Part shown: positions 43,970 to 52,893 of the stretch, one piece after another | Numbering within the stretch: the first letter of the stretch is position 1 | How the letters are laid out: each line of letters starts with the position of its first letter | From: Paracoccaceae bacterium | Lineage (GTDB): Bacteria; Pseudomonadota; Alphaproteobacteria; Rhodobacterales; Rhodobacteraceae | Reading direction: 5' to 3' | Assembly: GCA_030148005.1 (NCBI GenBank) | Contig: JASBUI010000004.1 | Span: 62,001-126,000, forward strand | DNA: 64,000 nucleotides | Program-made: the position numbers and the translations under genes | Notes under the pieces: generated by a model | What the model saw: the letters and a program-made list of their open reading frames with translations, nothing else | Told to the model about the DNA's origin: nothing | Database searches by the model: none

Positions 43970-44416
43970 ATGATTTCCATAGGGCAACTTTCGCAACGAA
44001 CCGGGCTTAGCGTTTCGGCAATCCGTTTTTATGAGGCCGAGGGGCTGGTCTTTCCGGGGCGAAACTCTGGTGGGCAGCGTCGTTTCATGCGCTCGGACAT
44101 CCGCCGCCTGTCCTTCGTGATGATCGCCCAGCAGTTCGGTTTCACGCTTGGGGAAATCCGGGAAACCCTTGCTCAGCTTCCCAAAGAGCGGACCCCGACC
44201 AAAGAGGACTGGGCCATGATCGGTCAGGGCTTTCGCCGCGCGCTGGATATGCGCATCGAAACGCTGGAGCGGCTGCGCGACAACCTTGATGGCTGTATCG
44301 GCTGTGGCTGTCTGTCCTTGCCAAGCTGCGCTCTTTTTAATCAAGGTGATGCGGCAAGCGCCGGCGGCAGTGGGCCGCGCTATCTGATGGGGGATAAACC
44401 CCCTGCCGACTTGTAA
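43970..44416 (+). CDS. soxR: Redox-sensitive transcriptional activator SoxR
   Basis: SoxR is a MerR-family dimer with a 2Fe-2S cluster; redox-cycling compounds oxidise the cluster and switch on target promoters. The 148-residue protein has the N-terminal winged helix (IGQLSQRTGLSVSAIRFYEAEGL) and the four cluster cysteines Cys109, Cys112, Cys114 and Cys120 (CIGCGCLSLPSC). There is no soxS gene, as expected outside enterics, so it should act directly on target genes such as the divergent VOC gene. AAGGA lies 9 nt before the ATG. Confidence 0.96.
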   Translation: MISIGQLSQRTGLSVSAIRFYEAEGLVFPGRNSGGQRRFMRSDIRRLSFVMIAQQFGFTLGEIRETLAQLPKERTPTKEDWAMIGQGFRRALDMRIETLERLRDNLDGCIGCGCLSLPSCALFNQGDAASAGGSGPRYLMGDKPPADL

Positions 44417-44512
44417 TAAAGTCGCCCAATGCGATCGTAACGTCGTGTCGCAATTGACCCATGGACCTGCTGTCGTTTAACGGTTCTGGCATCAACCGAA
44501 GGATTTTTCGAT

Positions 44513-46165
44513 ATGGCAGAGATTGAACGCGAAGCGATGGAGTATGACGTGGTGATCGTAGGGGCGGGGCCTGCGGGTCTGTCCGCGGCGATCCGTCTGA
44601 AACAGCTGGACGCCGATCTTCAGGTCGTCGTTCTGGAAAAAGGGTCCGAGGTTGGCGCGCATATTCTTTCAGGCGCGGTTCTGGATCCTTGCGGTCTGGA
44701 TGCCTTGTTGCCCGACTGGCGCAACATGGGCGCCCCGATCACCGTTCCGGTGACCGAGGACAAGTTCCTGTTTCTCGGCGAAGCCGGGCAGATTCGCATT
44801 CCGAACTTTCCGATGCCGCCGCTGATGAACAATCACGGCAACTACATCGTTTCGATGGGCAATGTTTGCCGCTGGATGGCTGAACAGGCCGAGGCACTGG
44901 GCGTCGAGATTTTCCCCGGGATGGCCTGCTCTGAACTTGTCTATGGCGAGAATGGCGAGGTCAAAGGCGTTGTTGCGGGAGAGTTCGGGCTGAACCCCGA
45001 TGGCACCCCTTCGGACGCCTACGAGCCGGGAATGGAGCTGCACGGCCGCTATGTGTTTCTGTCCGAAGGCGTGCGCGGATCGCTCTCCAAAGAGGTCATC
45101 GCGAAATACGATCTGACATCAAACTCGGATGTTCAGAAATACGGCATCGGGATGAAGGAAATCTGGGAGATTGACCCGGCCAAGCACAAGCCCGGCAGCG
45201 TCACGCACACCATGGGCTGGCCGCTGAATTCTAATGCCGGCGGTGGATCCTTTATCTACCACATGGACAACAATCAGGTTTACGTCGGCTTTGTTGTGCA
45301 CCTCAACTACGCCAACCCCTATCTGTCGCCCTACATGGAGTTTCAGCGCTTCAAGCACCATCCGGTCGTTGCTGATCTCCTAAGGGGCGGCAAGCGCGTG
45401 GCATATGGCGCCCGCGCGATCAGTGAGGGCGGGTATCAATCCATTCCCCAGACCGCCTTTCCGGGCGGGGCCCTGCTTGGGTGTTCTGCGGGACTGGTCA
45501 ACGTGCCCCGCATCAAGGGCAACCACAATGCGATGCTGTCCGGAAAAGCCGCGGCAGAGGCCGCGGTTGCCGCGATCAAGGCGGGCCGTTCGGGCGACAC
45601 GCTGTCGGACTATGACGCCGAGTTGAAGAAGGGGCCTGTTGGCCGCGATCTAAAGCGCGTGCGCAATGTCAAACCGCTCTGGTCACGGTTCGGGCTTATG
45701 ACATCGCTCGCCGTTGGCGGCTTTGACATGTGGACCAATACCTTGTTCGGCTTCAGCCTGTTTGGAACGCTCAAGCACGGCAAAACGGATGCAGCGGCAA
45801 CCGAAGAGGCCGCCAAGCACAAGCCGATCGATTACCCCAAGCCCGACGGTAAGCTGTCGTTCGACCGGCTGACCAACGTCAGCTTCTCGATGACAAACCA
45901 TGCCGAAAACCAGCCGGCGCATTTGCGGCTAACCGATCCCAGCATCCCGATATCGGTGAACCTTCCCAAGTTTGCCGAACCGGCGCAGCGTTATTGCCCC
46001 GCAGGCGTCTACGAGGTAATCGATGAGCCGGGCAAAGAGCCGCGCTTTCAGATCAACTTTCAGAACTGCGTGCATTGCAAGACCTGCGATATCAAGGATC
46101 CCAGTCAGAACATCACCTGGGTCACGCCCCAGGGCGGCGACGGTCCGAACTATCCCAACATGTAG
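44513..46165 (+). CDS. Electron transfer flavoprotein-ubiquinone oxidoreductase
   Basis: ETF-QO takes electrons from reduced ETF, the acceptor for acyl-CoA dehydrogenases, and reduces ubiquinone at the inner membrane. The 550-residue protein has an FAD motif VVIVGAGPAGLSAAIRL, a membrane-associated middle part (GWPLNSNAGGGSFIYH), and a 4Fe-4S domain at the end with CVHCKTCDIKDP plus a Cys in RYCPAGVYE. It is full length. It stands alone; the long acyl-CoA dehydrogenase at 32.6 kb is a likely electron source. Confidence 0.96.
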   Translation: MAEIEREAMEYDVVIVGAGPAGLSAAIRLKQLDADLQVVVLEKGSEVGAHILSGAVLDPCGLDALLPDWRNMGAPITVPVTEDKFLFLGEAGQIRIPNFPMPPLMNNHGNYIVSMGNVCRWMAEQAEALGVEIFPGMACSELVYGENGEVKGVVAGEFGLNPDGTPSDAYEPGMELHGRYVFLSEGVRGSLSKEVIAKYDLTSNSDVQKYGIGMKEIWEIDPAKHKPGSVTHTMGWPLNSNAGGGSFIYHMDNNQVYVGFVVHLNYANPYLSPYMEFQRFKHHPVVADLLRGGKRVAYGARAISEGGYQSIPQTAFPGGALLGCSAGLVNVPRIKGNHNAMLSGKAAAEAAVAAIKAGRSGDTLSDYDAELKKGPVGRDLKRVRNVKPLWSRFGLMTSLAVGGFDMWTNTLFGFSLFGTLKHGKTDAAATEEAAKHKPIDYPKPDGKLSFDRLTNVSFSMTNHAENQPAHLRLTDPSIPISVNLPKFAEPAQRYCPAGVYEVIDEPGKEPRFQINFQNCVHCKTCDIKDPSQNITWVTPQGGDGPNYPNM

Positions 46166-46251
46166 CAATCGCGTGACATTGGCCCCAAGGGGCGTATCGG
46201 CACATGGACAGATGACCGGGCGCAGGCTACCGTCTTGGCGTCTGTCCAATC

Positions 46252-47967
46252 ATGATGGGATTTCCCGTGCCGCTACAGCCCCTGAGAAGCTCTCTTACCG
46301 CTATCGTCCTTTGCCTTTCGGTTGCAGCGCCCGCAGGGGCCGAAAGCCTTTCAGGTTCTTACCTCGCCGCGCGGCAGGCCGGTATCCAAAGTGATTTCGT
46401 CGCGGCGGCCGATTACTTTACGCGCGCGCTGGCCCGGGATTCGTCCGATCAGTTCCTGCTTGAGAACGCGCTGTCGTCCCATGTGAACCTTGGCGACTTC
46501 AAACAGGCCCTGCCCATTGCGCGGCGGCTTCAGGCGCTTCAGGCCAACAGCCAGACGGCCAACCTTGTGATGACGGTGGATGCCTTCAAACAGGGCCGCT
46601 CGTCTGATCTGTTGGCTGATCTTGACGCAGGCATGACCGTCATGCCGCTGATCGACGGTCTGGCGCGCGCATGGGCCGAGGTTGATCAGGGCAATATGAC
46701 CGCCGCTGTTGAGGCCTTTGATGCGGTTTCGGCGACCAAGGGACTGGACAGTTTTGGCCGCTACCACAAGGCGCTGGCACTTGCATCGGCAGGTGACTTC
46801 GAAGGTTCTGAAAAGCTTTTTGAGGGTGAAGACGGCAACGCGCTGCGCCTTGACCGGCGCGGGATCGAAGCGCGCGTTCAGGTTCTAAGCCAACTGGAAC
46901 GCAACTCGGACGGCGTGGCGCTGATCGACCGCGCTTTCGGGGCAGAGCTTGATCCGGTCATGGCTGGATTGCGTGCACAGCTTGAAGCGGGCGAAAGCCT
47001 ACCGTTCACCGCGGTCGCTTCTGCAAGCGACGGGATGGCCGAAGTGTTCTACATGGTCGCCAGCGCCCTTTCCTCGGACGCCTCGCCCGGTTACGCGCTG
47101 ATGTTCTCGCGCGCTGCCGAAGAGCTGAACCCGGGCCATGTCGATGCCATTCTTTTGTCGGCAAGCTTTCTTGAGCGTCTGAACCAGTTCGCACTGGCGA
47201 CAGAGGCCTATGACCGCGTCCCGCGCGAACACCCAGAGTTCTACTCGGCCGAGCTTGGCCGCGCAGAGGCTTTGCGCCGGGATGGCAAGATCGAACGCGC
47301 GGTCGAGGTTCTGACGCAGCTTTCCGAAAGCCACCCCGAACTTGCGGTTGTTCAGACATCACTGGGCGATCTTTATCGCCAACAGTCCGATTATGCCGAC
47401 GCCGTTCAGGCCTATAACAAGGCAATCGCGCTTTATGACGACCCAAAAGAGGCCGGCTGGCGCGCGTTCTACGTGCGCGGGATCAGCTATGAGCGGACCG
47501 ATCAGTGGGACAAGGCCGAGGCCGATCTGCGCTACGCCCTGACGCTTCAGCCGGATGAGCCGCGCGTCTTGAACTATCTGGGCTATTCGATGCTTGAGAT
47601 GAACATCAAGCTGGACGAAGCGCTTTCCATGATCGAGACCGCGGTCAAGGCTTCGCCCGACAGCGGGTACATCATCGACAGTCTTGGCTGGGCGCTGTTC
47701 CGGATGGGGCGCTATCAAGACGCGGTTGACCCGATGGAGCGTGCGGTCGAACTGATGCCGCTGGACCCGATCGTCAATGACCATGTCGGCGATGTCTATT
47801 GGGCCGTGGGGCGCTTGCGCGAGGCGAACTTTCAGTGGCGCCGCGCCCTGTCCTTTGACCCCGAGCCCGAAGAAGCAAAGCGCATTCGCCGCAAGCTTGA
47901 GGTTGGCCTGAACGCGGTTCTGAAGGAAGAAGGCGCCGCACCGATTTCCGTGGCAAATGACGGTTAA
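46252..47967 (+). CDS. Tetratricopeptide-repeat protein, exported
   Basis: The 571-residue protein has a signal peptide (LTAIVLCLSVAAPAGA) and TPR units along its length, clearest after residue 360 (GDLYRQQSDYADAVQAYNKAIALYDDP; LNYLGYSMLEMNIKLDEALSMIE). TPRs bind proteins, so it may be a periplasmic or membrane-surface scaffold. ATG 46252, ATG 46255 or GTG 46267 could be the start. It overlaps ispE by 11 nt, an order I take to be conserved in relatives. Function unknown. Confidence 0.87.
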   Translation: MMGFPVPLQPLRSSLTAIVLCLSVAAPAGAESLSGSYLAARQAGIQSDFVAAADYFTRALARDSSDQFLLENALSSHVNLGDFKQALPIARRLQALQANSQTANLVMTVDAFKQGRSSDLLADLDAGMTVMPLIDGLARAWAEVDQGNMTAAVEAFDAVSATKGLDSFGRYHKALALASAGDFEGSEKLFEGEDGNALRLDRRGIEARVQVLSQLERNSDGVALIDRAFGAELDPVMAGLRAQLEAGESLPFTAVASASDGMAEVFYMVASALSSDASPGYALMFSRAAEELNPGHVDAILLSASFLERLNQFALATEAYDRVPREHPEFYSAELGRAEALRRDGKIERAVEVLTQLSESHPELAVVQTSLGDLYRQQSDYADAVQAYNKAIALYDDPKEAGWRAFYVRGISYERTDQWDKAEADLRYALTLQPDEPRVLNYLGYSMLEMNIKLDEALSMIETAVKASPDSGYIIDSLGWALFRMGRYQDAVDPMERAVELMPLDPIVNDHVGDVYWAVGRLREANFQWRRALSFDPEPEEAKRIRRKLEVGLNAVLKEEGAAPISVANDG

Positions 47968-48775
47968 GGCGTTTGCCCCGGCAAAGGTCAATCTAACGCT
48001 TCACGTCACCGGCCAAAGGGCGGATGGGTATCATATGCTTGATAGTCTGGTGGTCTTTGCAGATGTCGGTGACCGCATCGAAGTGGCCGAGGCGCCGGAT
48101 TTAGCCCTGACCGTCACAGGCCCCCGCGCCGCCGGCGTTCCGAAGGGGGCAGAGAACCTTGTTCTTAGGGCTGCAAGACTTCTTGATCCTGATCGCGGCG
48201 CGCATATCACTCTGGAAAAACACCTGCCCGCCGAGGCAGGGATCGGCGGCGGCTCATCGGATGCGGCGGCCACGATACGGGCGCTTTCCCAGCTTTGGGG
48301 CATATCGCTGAACGCACCCGCAACGGCGCTTGGCGCTGATGTTCCGGTCTGCCTGACGGCCAAGCCTATGCGCATGCAGGGCATTGGCGATCTGTTATCG
48401 CCGGCCCCGCCCCTGCCGCCGTTATGGATCGTTCTGTCAAACCCCGGCGTTTCGCTGCCAACTCCGCTGGTCTTTCGCGCCCTTGCAAGTAAGTCCAACC
48501 CGGCCATGCGCCCGCAATCGGGGGCGTCGGTGCTGGGCTGGCTTGCGGATCAGCGGAACGATCTTCAGGAACCGGCCATTGGTCTGGCGCCCGAGATTGG
48601 CACATGCCTTGATGCGATAAGCGCTCAGAAAGGCGCGGTTCTGTCGCGGATGTCGGGCTCTGGCGCTACCTGCTTTGGCCTGTTTGAAAGCGCCGATGAT
48701 GCCGCCGCTGCCGCCGCCGCCATTCAAGGCAGGCACCCCGGCTGGTGGACTGTTTCTGCGCCACTCTTGAAGTAA
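47957..48775 (+). CDS. ispE: 4-(cytidine 5'-diphospho)-2-C-methyl-D-erythritol kinase
   Basis: IspE phosphorylates CDP-methylerythritol in the non-mevalonate isoprenoid pathway. The 272-residue GHMP kinase has AFAPAKVNLTLHVTGQRADGYH at the N-terminus, the ATP loop PAEAGIGGGSSDAAATI, and the C-terminal SRMSGSGATCFGLF. The start lies inside the TPR gene's last codons. It is convergent with the polyprenyl synthase gene, whose precursors it helps supply. Confidence 0.96.
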   Translation: MTVKAFAPAKVNLTLHVTGQRADGYHMLDSLVVFADVGDRIEVAEAPDLALTVTGPRAAGVPKGAENLVLRAARLLDPDRGAHITLEKHLPAEAGIGGGSSDAAATIRALSQLWGISLNAPATALGADVPVCLTAKPMRMQGIGDLLSPAPPLPPLWIVLSNPGVSLPTPLVFRALASKSNPAMRPQSGASVLGWLADQRNDLQEPAIGLAPEIGTCLDAISAQKGAVLSRMSGSGATCFGLFESADDAAAAAAAIQGRHPGWWTVSAPLLK

Positions 48776-48804
48776 GCGATGATGCCAAGGGCGCGTCGGT
48801 CGGC

Positions 48805-49806
48805 TTAGCGCACTCTTGCGACGACGTAATCGGCAAGCTCTGTCAGCATCTCGCGGAAGGGGCCCGCGGGAAGAACCTCAAGCGCCGATTTTGCTTGCGC
48901 GGCCCAATGAACGGCATCGTTTCGGGTGGCCTCGATGGCGCCGTGCCGTTTCATAAGCGCCATAGCCTCTTCAAGGTCTCCGTCGCGCTGATCGCCCTTT
49001 TCGATAACGCGCGACCAGAAGGCACGCTCACCTTCGTTTGCGGCAGCAACCGCCTTGATCACCGGAAGGGTCAGTTTGCGTTCGCGAAAGTCATCACCGA
49101 CGTTTTTGCCGATGCTCGCGGTCGAGCCGCCGTAGTCCAAAAGGTCGTCAACGATCTGAAAGCTGATACCAAAGGCGTCGCCATAGGTGCGCAGCGCTTC
49201 GATCTGTTCTGCAGGGGCGCTGGCAATTTCCCCGCCCACTTCGCAGGCGGCGGCAAAAAGGGCGGCCGTTTTACCGCGAATGACCTGAAGATAGATCGCT
49301 TCATCCGTTGCAAGGTTCTGGGCGGCTGTCAGTTGCAGAACTTCGCCCTCGGCGATGGTGGCCGAGGCGTTGGCAAGGATGTCCAAGACCCGCATGGACC
49401 CGGTTTCGACCATCAACTGAAAGGAGCGCGCAAAAAGGTAGTCGCCCACCAGAACGCTGGATTTATTGTCCCACAAAAGGTTGGCCGTTGGCTTGCCGCG
49501 CCGCTGGGCGCTTTCGTCAACGACGTCGTCATGCAAAAGCGTTGCGGTGTGAATGAACTCGACAGTTGCCGCCAGATGCACGTGGTAGGGGCCGCTGTAG
49601 CCGCAAAGGCGCGCCGCTGCCAGCGTCAGCATTGGGCGCAGGCGCTTGCCGCCCGCTTCGACCAGATGTGCGGTAACCTCGGGAATGCGCGGCGCGTGTT
49701 CCGAAGCCATGCGGCTGCGGATCAAAAGATTGACCTCTGCCATTTCGGGCGCAAGCGCCGCGGCAAGGCGGTCGTGGGGTTTCTGGGTGGCGTTGTCCAA
49801 GCTCAT
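48805..49806 (-). CDS. Polyprenyl diphosphate synthase (octaprenyl/decaprenyl type)
   Basis: This enzyme builds the long prenyl chain for the ubiquinone tail. The 333-residue trans-prenyltransferase has both Asp-rich motifs, LLHDDVVDES and QIVDDLLDY, and the GGKRLRP motif near residue 53. The small residues upstream of the first Asp motif fit a long-chain product. UbiA at 15.7 kb would use the product. Chain length (C40, C45 or C50) cannot be decided by eye; roseobacters usually make ubiquinone-10. Confidence 0.93.
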   Translation of the reverse strand: MSLDNATQKPHDRLAAALAPEMAEVNLLIRSRMASEHAPRIPEVTAHLVEAGGKRLRPMLTLAAARLCGYSGPYHVHLAATVEFIHTATLLHDDVVDESAQRRGKPTANLLWDNKSSVLVGDYLFARSFQLMVETGSMRVLDILANASATIAEGEVLQLTAAQNLATDEAIYLQVIRGKTAALFAAACEVGGEIASAPAEQIEALRTYGDAFGISFQIVDDLLDYGGSTASIGKNVGDDFRERKLTLPVIKAVAAANEGERAFWSRVIEKGDQRDGDLEEAMALMKRHGAIEATRNDAVHWAAQAKSALEVLPAGPFREMLTELADYVVARVR

Positions 49807-49874
49807 CACTGTCCCATCACTTTGCCCATCGGGTGGCTCGACAAATCCCCGGGCATGCCCTTAACTCGCTCTGT

Positions 49875-50090
49875 ATGAAAGAGCTTTTGCGCACCAATGA
49901 TCCCACGATCATCGCCTTTGCAACCACCTTGCTTGCCGGGGAGGATATAAAGGTGTTTCCGCTGGACGTAAATATGAGCGCGCTTGAGGGATCCATCGGA
50001 ATTCTGCCGCGTCGTCTTATGGTTGTAGACCGCGACCACTTTCGTGCGGTCGCGATCCTGCGGGACAATGACATTGAAATCGATGGATGA
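49875..50090 (+). CDS. DUF2007 domain protein
   Basis: The 71-residue protein has the DUF2007 pattern: MKELLRTNDPTIIAFATTLLAGEDI followed by GSIGILPRRLMVVDRD and an acidic end. This family is called putative signal-transducing and is related to PII-like folds, but no function is proven. The start is ATG 49875. It overlaps the methyltransferase gene by 8 nt, an arrangement I would expect to be kept in Rhodobacterales. Confidence 0.87.
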   Translation: MKELLRTNDPTIIAFATTLLAGEDIKVFPLDVNMSALEGSIGILPRRLMVVDRDHFRAVAILRDNDIEIDG

Positions 50091-50835
50091 CACAAAGCTG
50101 ACCATCGACGACTTTCTGGGCGGCAAACTTCGGCTTTATCAGCCCAAGACCGGCTATCGCGCCGGGGTTGATCCGGTCCTGCTTGCGGCGGCGGTTCCGG
50201 CACAGGCTGGTCAGTCCGTGCTGGATCTGGGGTGCGGCGTGGGGGCGGCCAGCATGTGCCTTGGCACGCGTGTTCCCGGCCTTCGTCATTTCGGCGTCGA
50301 AGTGCAGGAGGATTATGCGGATCTTGCGCGGCGCAACGCGGCCGAGAATGACATAGCGATGGATGTCGCCACGGCCGATATCGGTGCGCTGCCCGATTAT
50401 TTGCGCGCGATGAGCTTTGATCACGTCATCGCCAACCCGCCCTATTACCAAAGAGGCGGAACGCCTTCGCCCGATGCAGGGCGCGAGACGGCGATGGGCG
50501 AAGACACAACGCTTGCAACATGGATAGAGGTCGCCGTCCGCCGCCTTGCGCCGCAGGGCACGCTGACGATCATTCAGGACGCCGCGCGCCTGCCGGAAAT
50601 TTTCCAATGTCTTGATTCCCGCATGGGGCGACTGGTGGCGCTTCCGTTTTCCGCCCGGAAGGGCCGCCCGGCGCATCGCGTTGTCCTGAGAGCCAACAAA
50701 GGCGCGCGCACGCCCTTTCAATTGCTTGCGCCGGTTATCCTGCATGAGGGCGATGAGCATCAGGGCGACCGCGAAAGCTATACCGCTGAAATCGCCGCCG
50801 TTTTGCGAAATGGGGCGTCACTTTTTGCCGGTTAA
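50083..50835 (+). CDS. tRNA1(Val) (adenine(37)-N6)-methyltransferase-like protein (TrmN6)
   Basis: The 250-residue methyltransferase has SAM motif I VLDLGCGVGAAS, a following acidic strand FGVEVQ, and the NPPY catalytic motif in VIANPPYYQRGG, which marks adenine-N6 or guanine-N2 methylation. TrmN6 (YfiC) is the closest group I recognise. It opens with DFLGGKLRLYQPKTGYRAGVD, typical of that group. The start is ATG 50083, overlapping the DUF2007 stop. Confidence 0.88.
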   Translation: MDDTKLTIDDFLGGKLRLYQPKTGYRAGVDPVLLAAAVPAQAGQSVLDLGCGVGAASMCLGTRVPGLRHFGVEVQEDYADLARRNAAENDIAMDVATADIGALPDYLRAMSFDHVIANPPYYQRGGTPSPDAGRETAMGEDTTLATWIEVAVRRLAPQGTLTIIQDAARLPEIFQCLDSRMGRLVALPFSARKGRPAHRVVLRANKGARTPFQLLAPVILHEGDEHQGDRESYTAEIAAVLRNGASLFAG

Positions 50836-50957
50836 CTTGTTTTTAAGTTCTGAGCAATCATATGCCAGATATACTAAATAGTCGTGTTCAGGCGTGACAG
50901 AACGACAAATTTGTGGTGCTATCAACCTGCAACCAAAACAGAGATAGGAGGACGTCC

Positions 50958-51125
50958 ATGACCTTGAGTTCGCATCTTCAGGAGCTCCGGAAAAAACACC
51001 AACGTCTCTCGGATCAAGTGGAAGAGGCCCAGCGCCATCCAGCGGTTGATCCCCTCGCCGTAGCGACAATGAAGAAGCAGAAACTTCGCCTTAAAGAGGA
51101 AATTGAAAGAGCTTCTGGTCATTGA
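50958..51125 (+). CDS. DUF465 (YdcH-like) small protein
   Basis: The 55-residue all-helical protein fits DUF465: SSHLQELRKKHQRLSDQVEEAQ then KKQKLRLKEEIER, a helical hairpin rich in Lys and Glu. AGGAGGA at 50946-50952 gives a strong start at ATG 50958; the longer frame upstream is not needed. The last 7 nt overlap the convergent DMT transporter gene. No function is established for the family. Confidence 0.88.
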   Translation: MTLSSHLQELRKKHQRLSDQVEEAQRHPAVDPLAVATMKKQKLRLKEEIERASGH

Positions 51126-51988
51126 TTCTTAGTGGCGCTCGCCCTCGCGGCGAGCGCGGCACCGCCCGCCACAAGGCCGGCAGAAAGCAGAAGCGGCCAA
51201 GACGCGGCCGCGTATCCGGCGATGATCAACGCCAGTGTCGACAACAGCGGGGCCGCATAGGATGCAACGCCCAACAGCTGAATGTCGCCGCGTTTCACCC
51301 CGACATCCCACACGTAGAAGGCAAGGCCGACCGGGCCAAGGCCAAGGCCGATAACCGCCGCCCAGCCGATATTGTCGGTTGGCCAAACGGTTTGCTCAAA
51401 TGTCAGGTGCGCCAATAGCGACAGGGCCGATGTGGCCACGCAGAAGACGGCAACAGCCGCCGTAGGCACCTTGCCCATCTGCCGCGAAAGGACCGAGTAA
51501 AGCGACCATGTGATCGCGCAGAGCATCGCCAGACCATAGCCGGTAGCGGCGCCACTTTGTAGGTTCAGACCGTCCTTGGCCAGAATGATCGTGGCGCCGG
51601 AAAATCCGATCAGGGCACCGATGATGTGGCCCGATTTCAAACGCTCGCCCGGCAGGAAGCCTGAGAAGAGCACGATCAGCAAGGGCCAGAGATAGGCGAT
51701 CAGCCCCGCTTCGGCGGCGGGGGCGATTCTGAGGGCCGAAAAATACAATGCGTGATAGCCGAACAGGCCGACGGTGCCGAACAGGTACACCTGCCACGGA
51801 ACCTGCCGAAGCGTTGCCATTTGGCCGGTGGACAAGACCCAGACGATCCCAAGGCTGCCCCCGATAGCAAAACCGATCGCGTTCAAAAGAAAGGGCGGCA
51901 CCGGGGCGGAGCCGACGGTAAAAAGCGCAAGAAGCGCCCAAAGCAGGACCGCGACAAATCCAATCGAAGTAGCGCGGGCCTTTGTCAT
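51119..51988 (-). CDS. DMT superfamily transporter (EamA family)
   Basis: The 289-residue membrane protein has ten hydrophobic segments in two EamA repeats (GYHALYFSALRIAPAAEAGLIAYLWPL in the first half). Relatives export amino acids or metabolites by exchange or proton motive force; the substrate here is unknown. It overlaps the DUF465 stop by 7 nt at the 3' ends. The 88-nt gap upstream separates it from phbB, which lies on the same strand. Confidence 0.88.
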   Translation of the reverse strand: MTKARATSIGFVAVLLWALLALFTVGSAPVPPFLLNAIGFAIGGSLGIVWVLSTGQMATLRQVPWQVYLFGTVGLFGYHALYFSALRIAPAAEAGLIAYLWPLLIVLFSGFLPGERLKSGHIIGALIGFSGATIILAKDGLNLQSGAATGYGLAMLCAITWSLYSVLSRQMGKVPTAAVAVFCVATSALSLLAHLTFEQTVWPTDNIGWAAVIGLGLGPVGLAFYVWDVGVKRGDIQLLGVASYAAPLLSTLALIIAGYAAASWPLLLSAGLVAGGAALAARASATKNQ

Positions 51989-52076
51989 CAGACGGCCCTA
52001 CCGGAACGCGAGGAGGCGGATACGCAAAGGCCGGCGCATTCGACTGCACCGGCCCTTGTAAAACCTCGCGGCCCCG

Positions 52077-52802
52077 TCACGTCAGGTATTGGCCGCCGTT
52101 GGCCGAGATTGTCGATCCGGTGATAAAGCCTGCCTCATCAGAGGCAAGGAACACAACGCAGCGCGCAATCTCTTCGGCTTCGCCAAGGCGTCCGACGGGG
52201 ATCTGTGGCAGGATGACGTCGTTCATCACCTTCTCGGGGATCGTCGACATCATTTCGGTGTTGATATAGCCCGGCGCAACCACGTTGACTGTGATGCCCG
52301 CGCGGGCACCTTCCTGGGCCAGAGCCTTGGTAAAGCCGATATCGCCCGCCTTGGCCGCGGCATAGTTGGCCTGGGCGAACTGACCCTTCTGGCCATTGAT
52401 CGAAGAGATCGTGACGATGCGCCCGAACTTGCGGCTGCGCATTCCCGGCCAGACGGGGTGCGTCATGTTGAATACGCCGGAAAGGTTGGTGTCCATCACC
52501 TCTTTCCACTGCTGCGGAGACATCTTGTGAAAGGGTGCATCGCGCGTGATCCCGGCGTTGTTCACCAGAATATCAACCGGGCCAAGATCGGCCTCTACCT
52601 GTGCGATCCCTGCGGCGCAGGCGTCATAGTCGGCCACGTCCCATTTGTAGGTCTTGATCCCGGTTTCCGCGGTGAAAGCGGCCGCTTTTTCGTCGTTGCC
52701 TGCATAGGTTGCTGCAACGCTGCAGCCAGCTTCCTTGAGGGCTTTCGAAATTGCGGCACCGATTCCACGGGAACCTCCGGTGACAAGTGCGATACGGGGC
52801 AT
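52077..52802 (-). CDS. phbB: Acetoacetyl-CoA reductase
   Basis: PhbB reduces acetoacetyl-CoA to (R)-3-hydroxybutyryl-CoA with NADPH, feeding polyhydroxybutyrate. The 241-residue SDR has the cofactor motif TGGSRGIG, NNAGITRDAPFHKM, and YAAAKAG with the catalytic Tyr and Lys. It follows phbA on the same strand with a hairpin in the 91-nt gap. AGGAG stands 10 nt before the ATG. No PHB synthase (phaC) is in the window. Confidence 0.95.
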   Translation of the reverse strand: MPRIALVTGGSRGIGAAISKALKEAGCSVAATYAGNDEKAAAFTAETGIKTYKWDVADYDACAAGIAQVEADLGPVDILVNNAGITRDAPFHKMSPQQWKEVMDTNLSGVFNMTHPVWPGMRSRKFGRIVTISSINGQKGQFAQANYAAAKAGDIGFTKALAQEGARAGITVNVVAPGYINTEMMSTIPEKVMNDVILPQIPVGRLGEAEEIARCVVFLASDEAGFITGSTISANGGQYLT

Positions 52803-52847
52803 GGGCAGTTCTCCTGATTAGATTTGTAATCTTGTTACGAAAAACAT

Positions 52848-52878
52848 ACCCACTGCGCAACGATATTGCGCAATGGGT
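52848..52878 (-). terminator. Hairpin with T tract between phbA and phbB
   Basis: On the minus strand ACCCATTGCGCAA pairs with TTGCGCAGTGGGT (12 of 13 bp) around a 5-nt loop, and TTTTT follows after three bases. It lies 16 nt after the phbA stop and before phbB. This should end part of the phbA transcript or act as an attenuator that sets the phbA:phbB ratio. Confidence 0.7.
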
Positions 52879-52893
52879 TCAAAACTAAATTTC

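Noticed and set aside
48745-49878. A 377-codon plus-strand frame opposite the polyprenyl synthase gene
   Set aside because: The minus-strand synthase has both catalytic Asp motifs; the plus-strand product is compositionally odd and matches no family I know.
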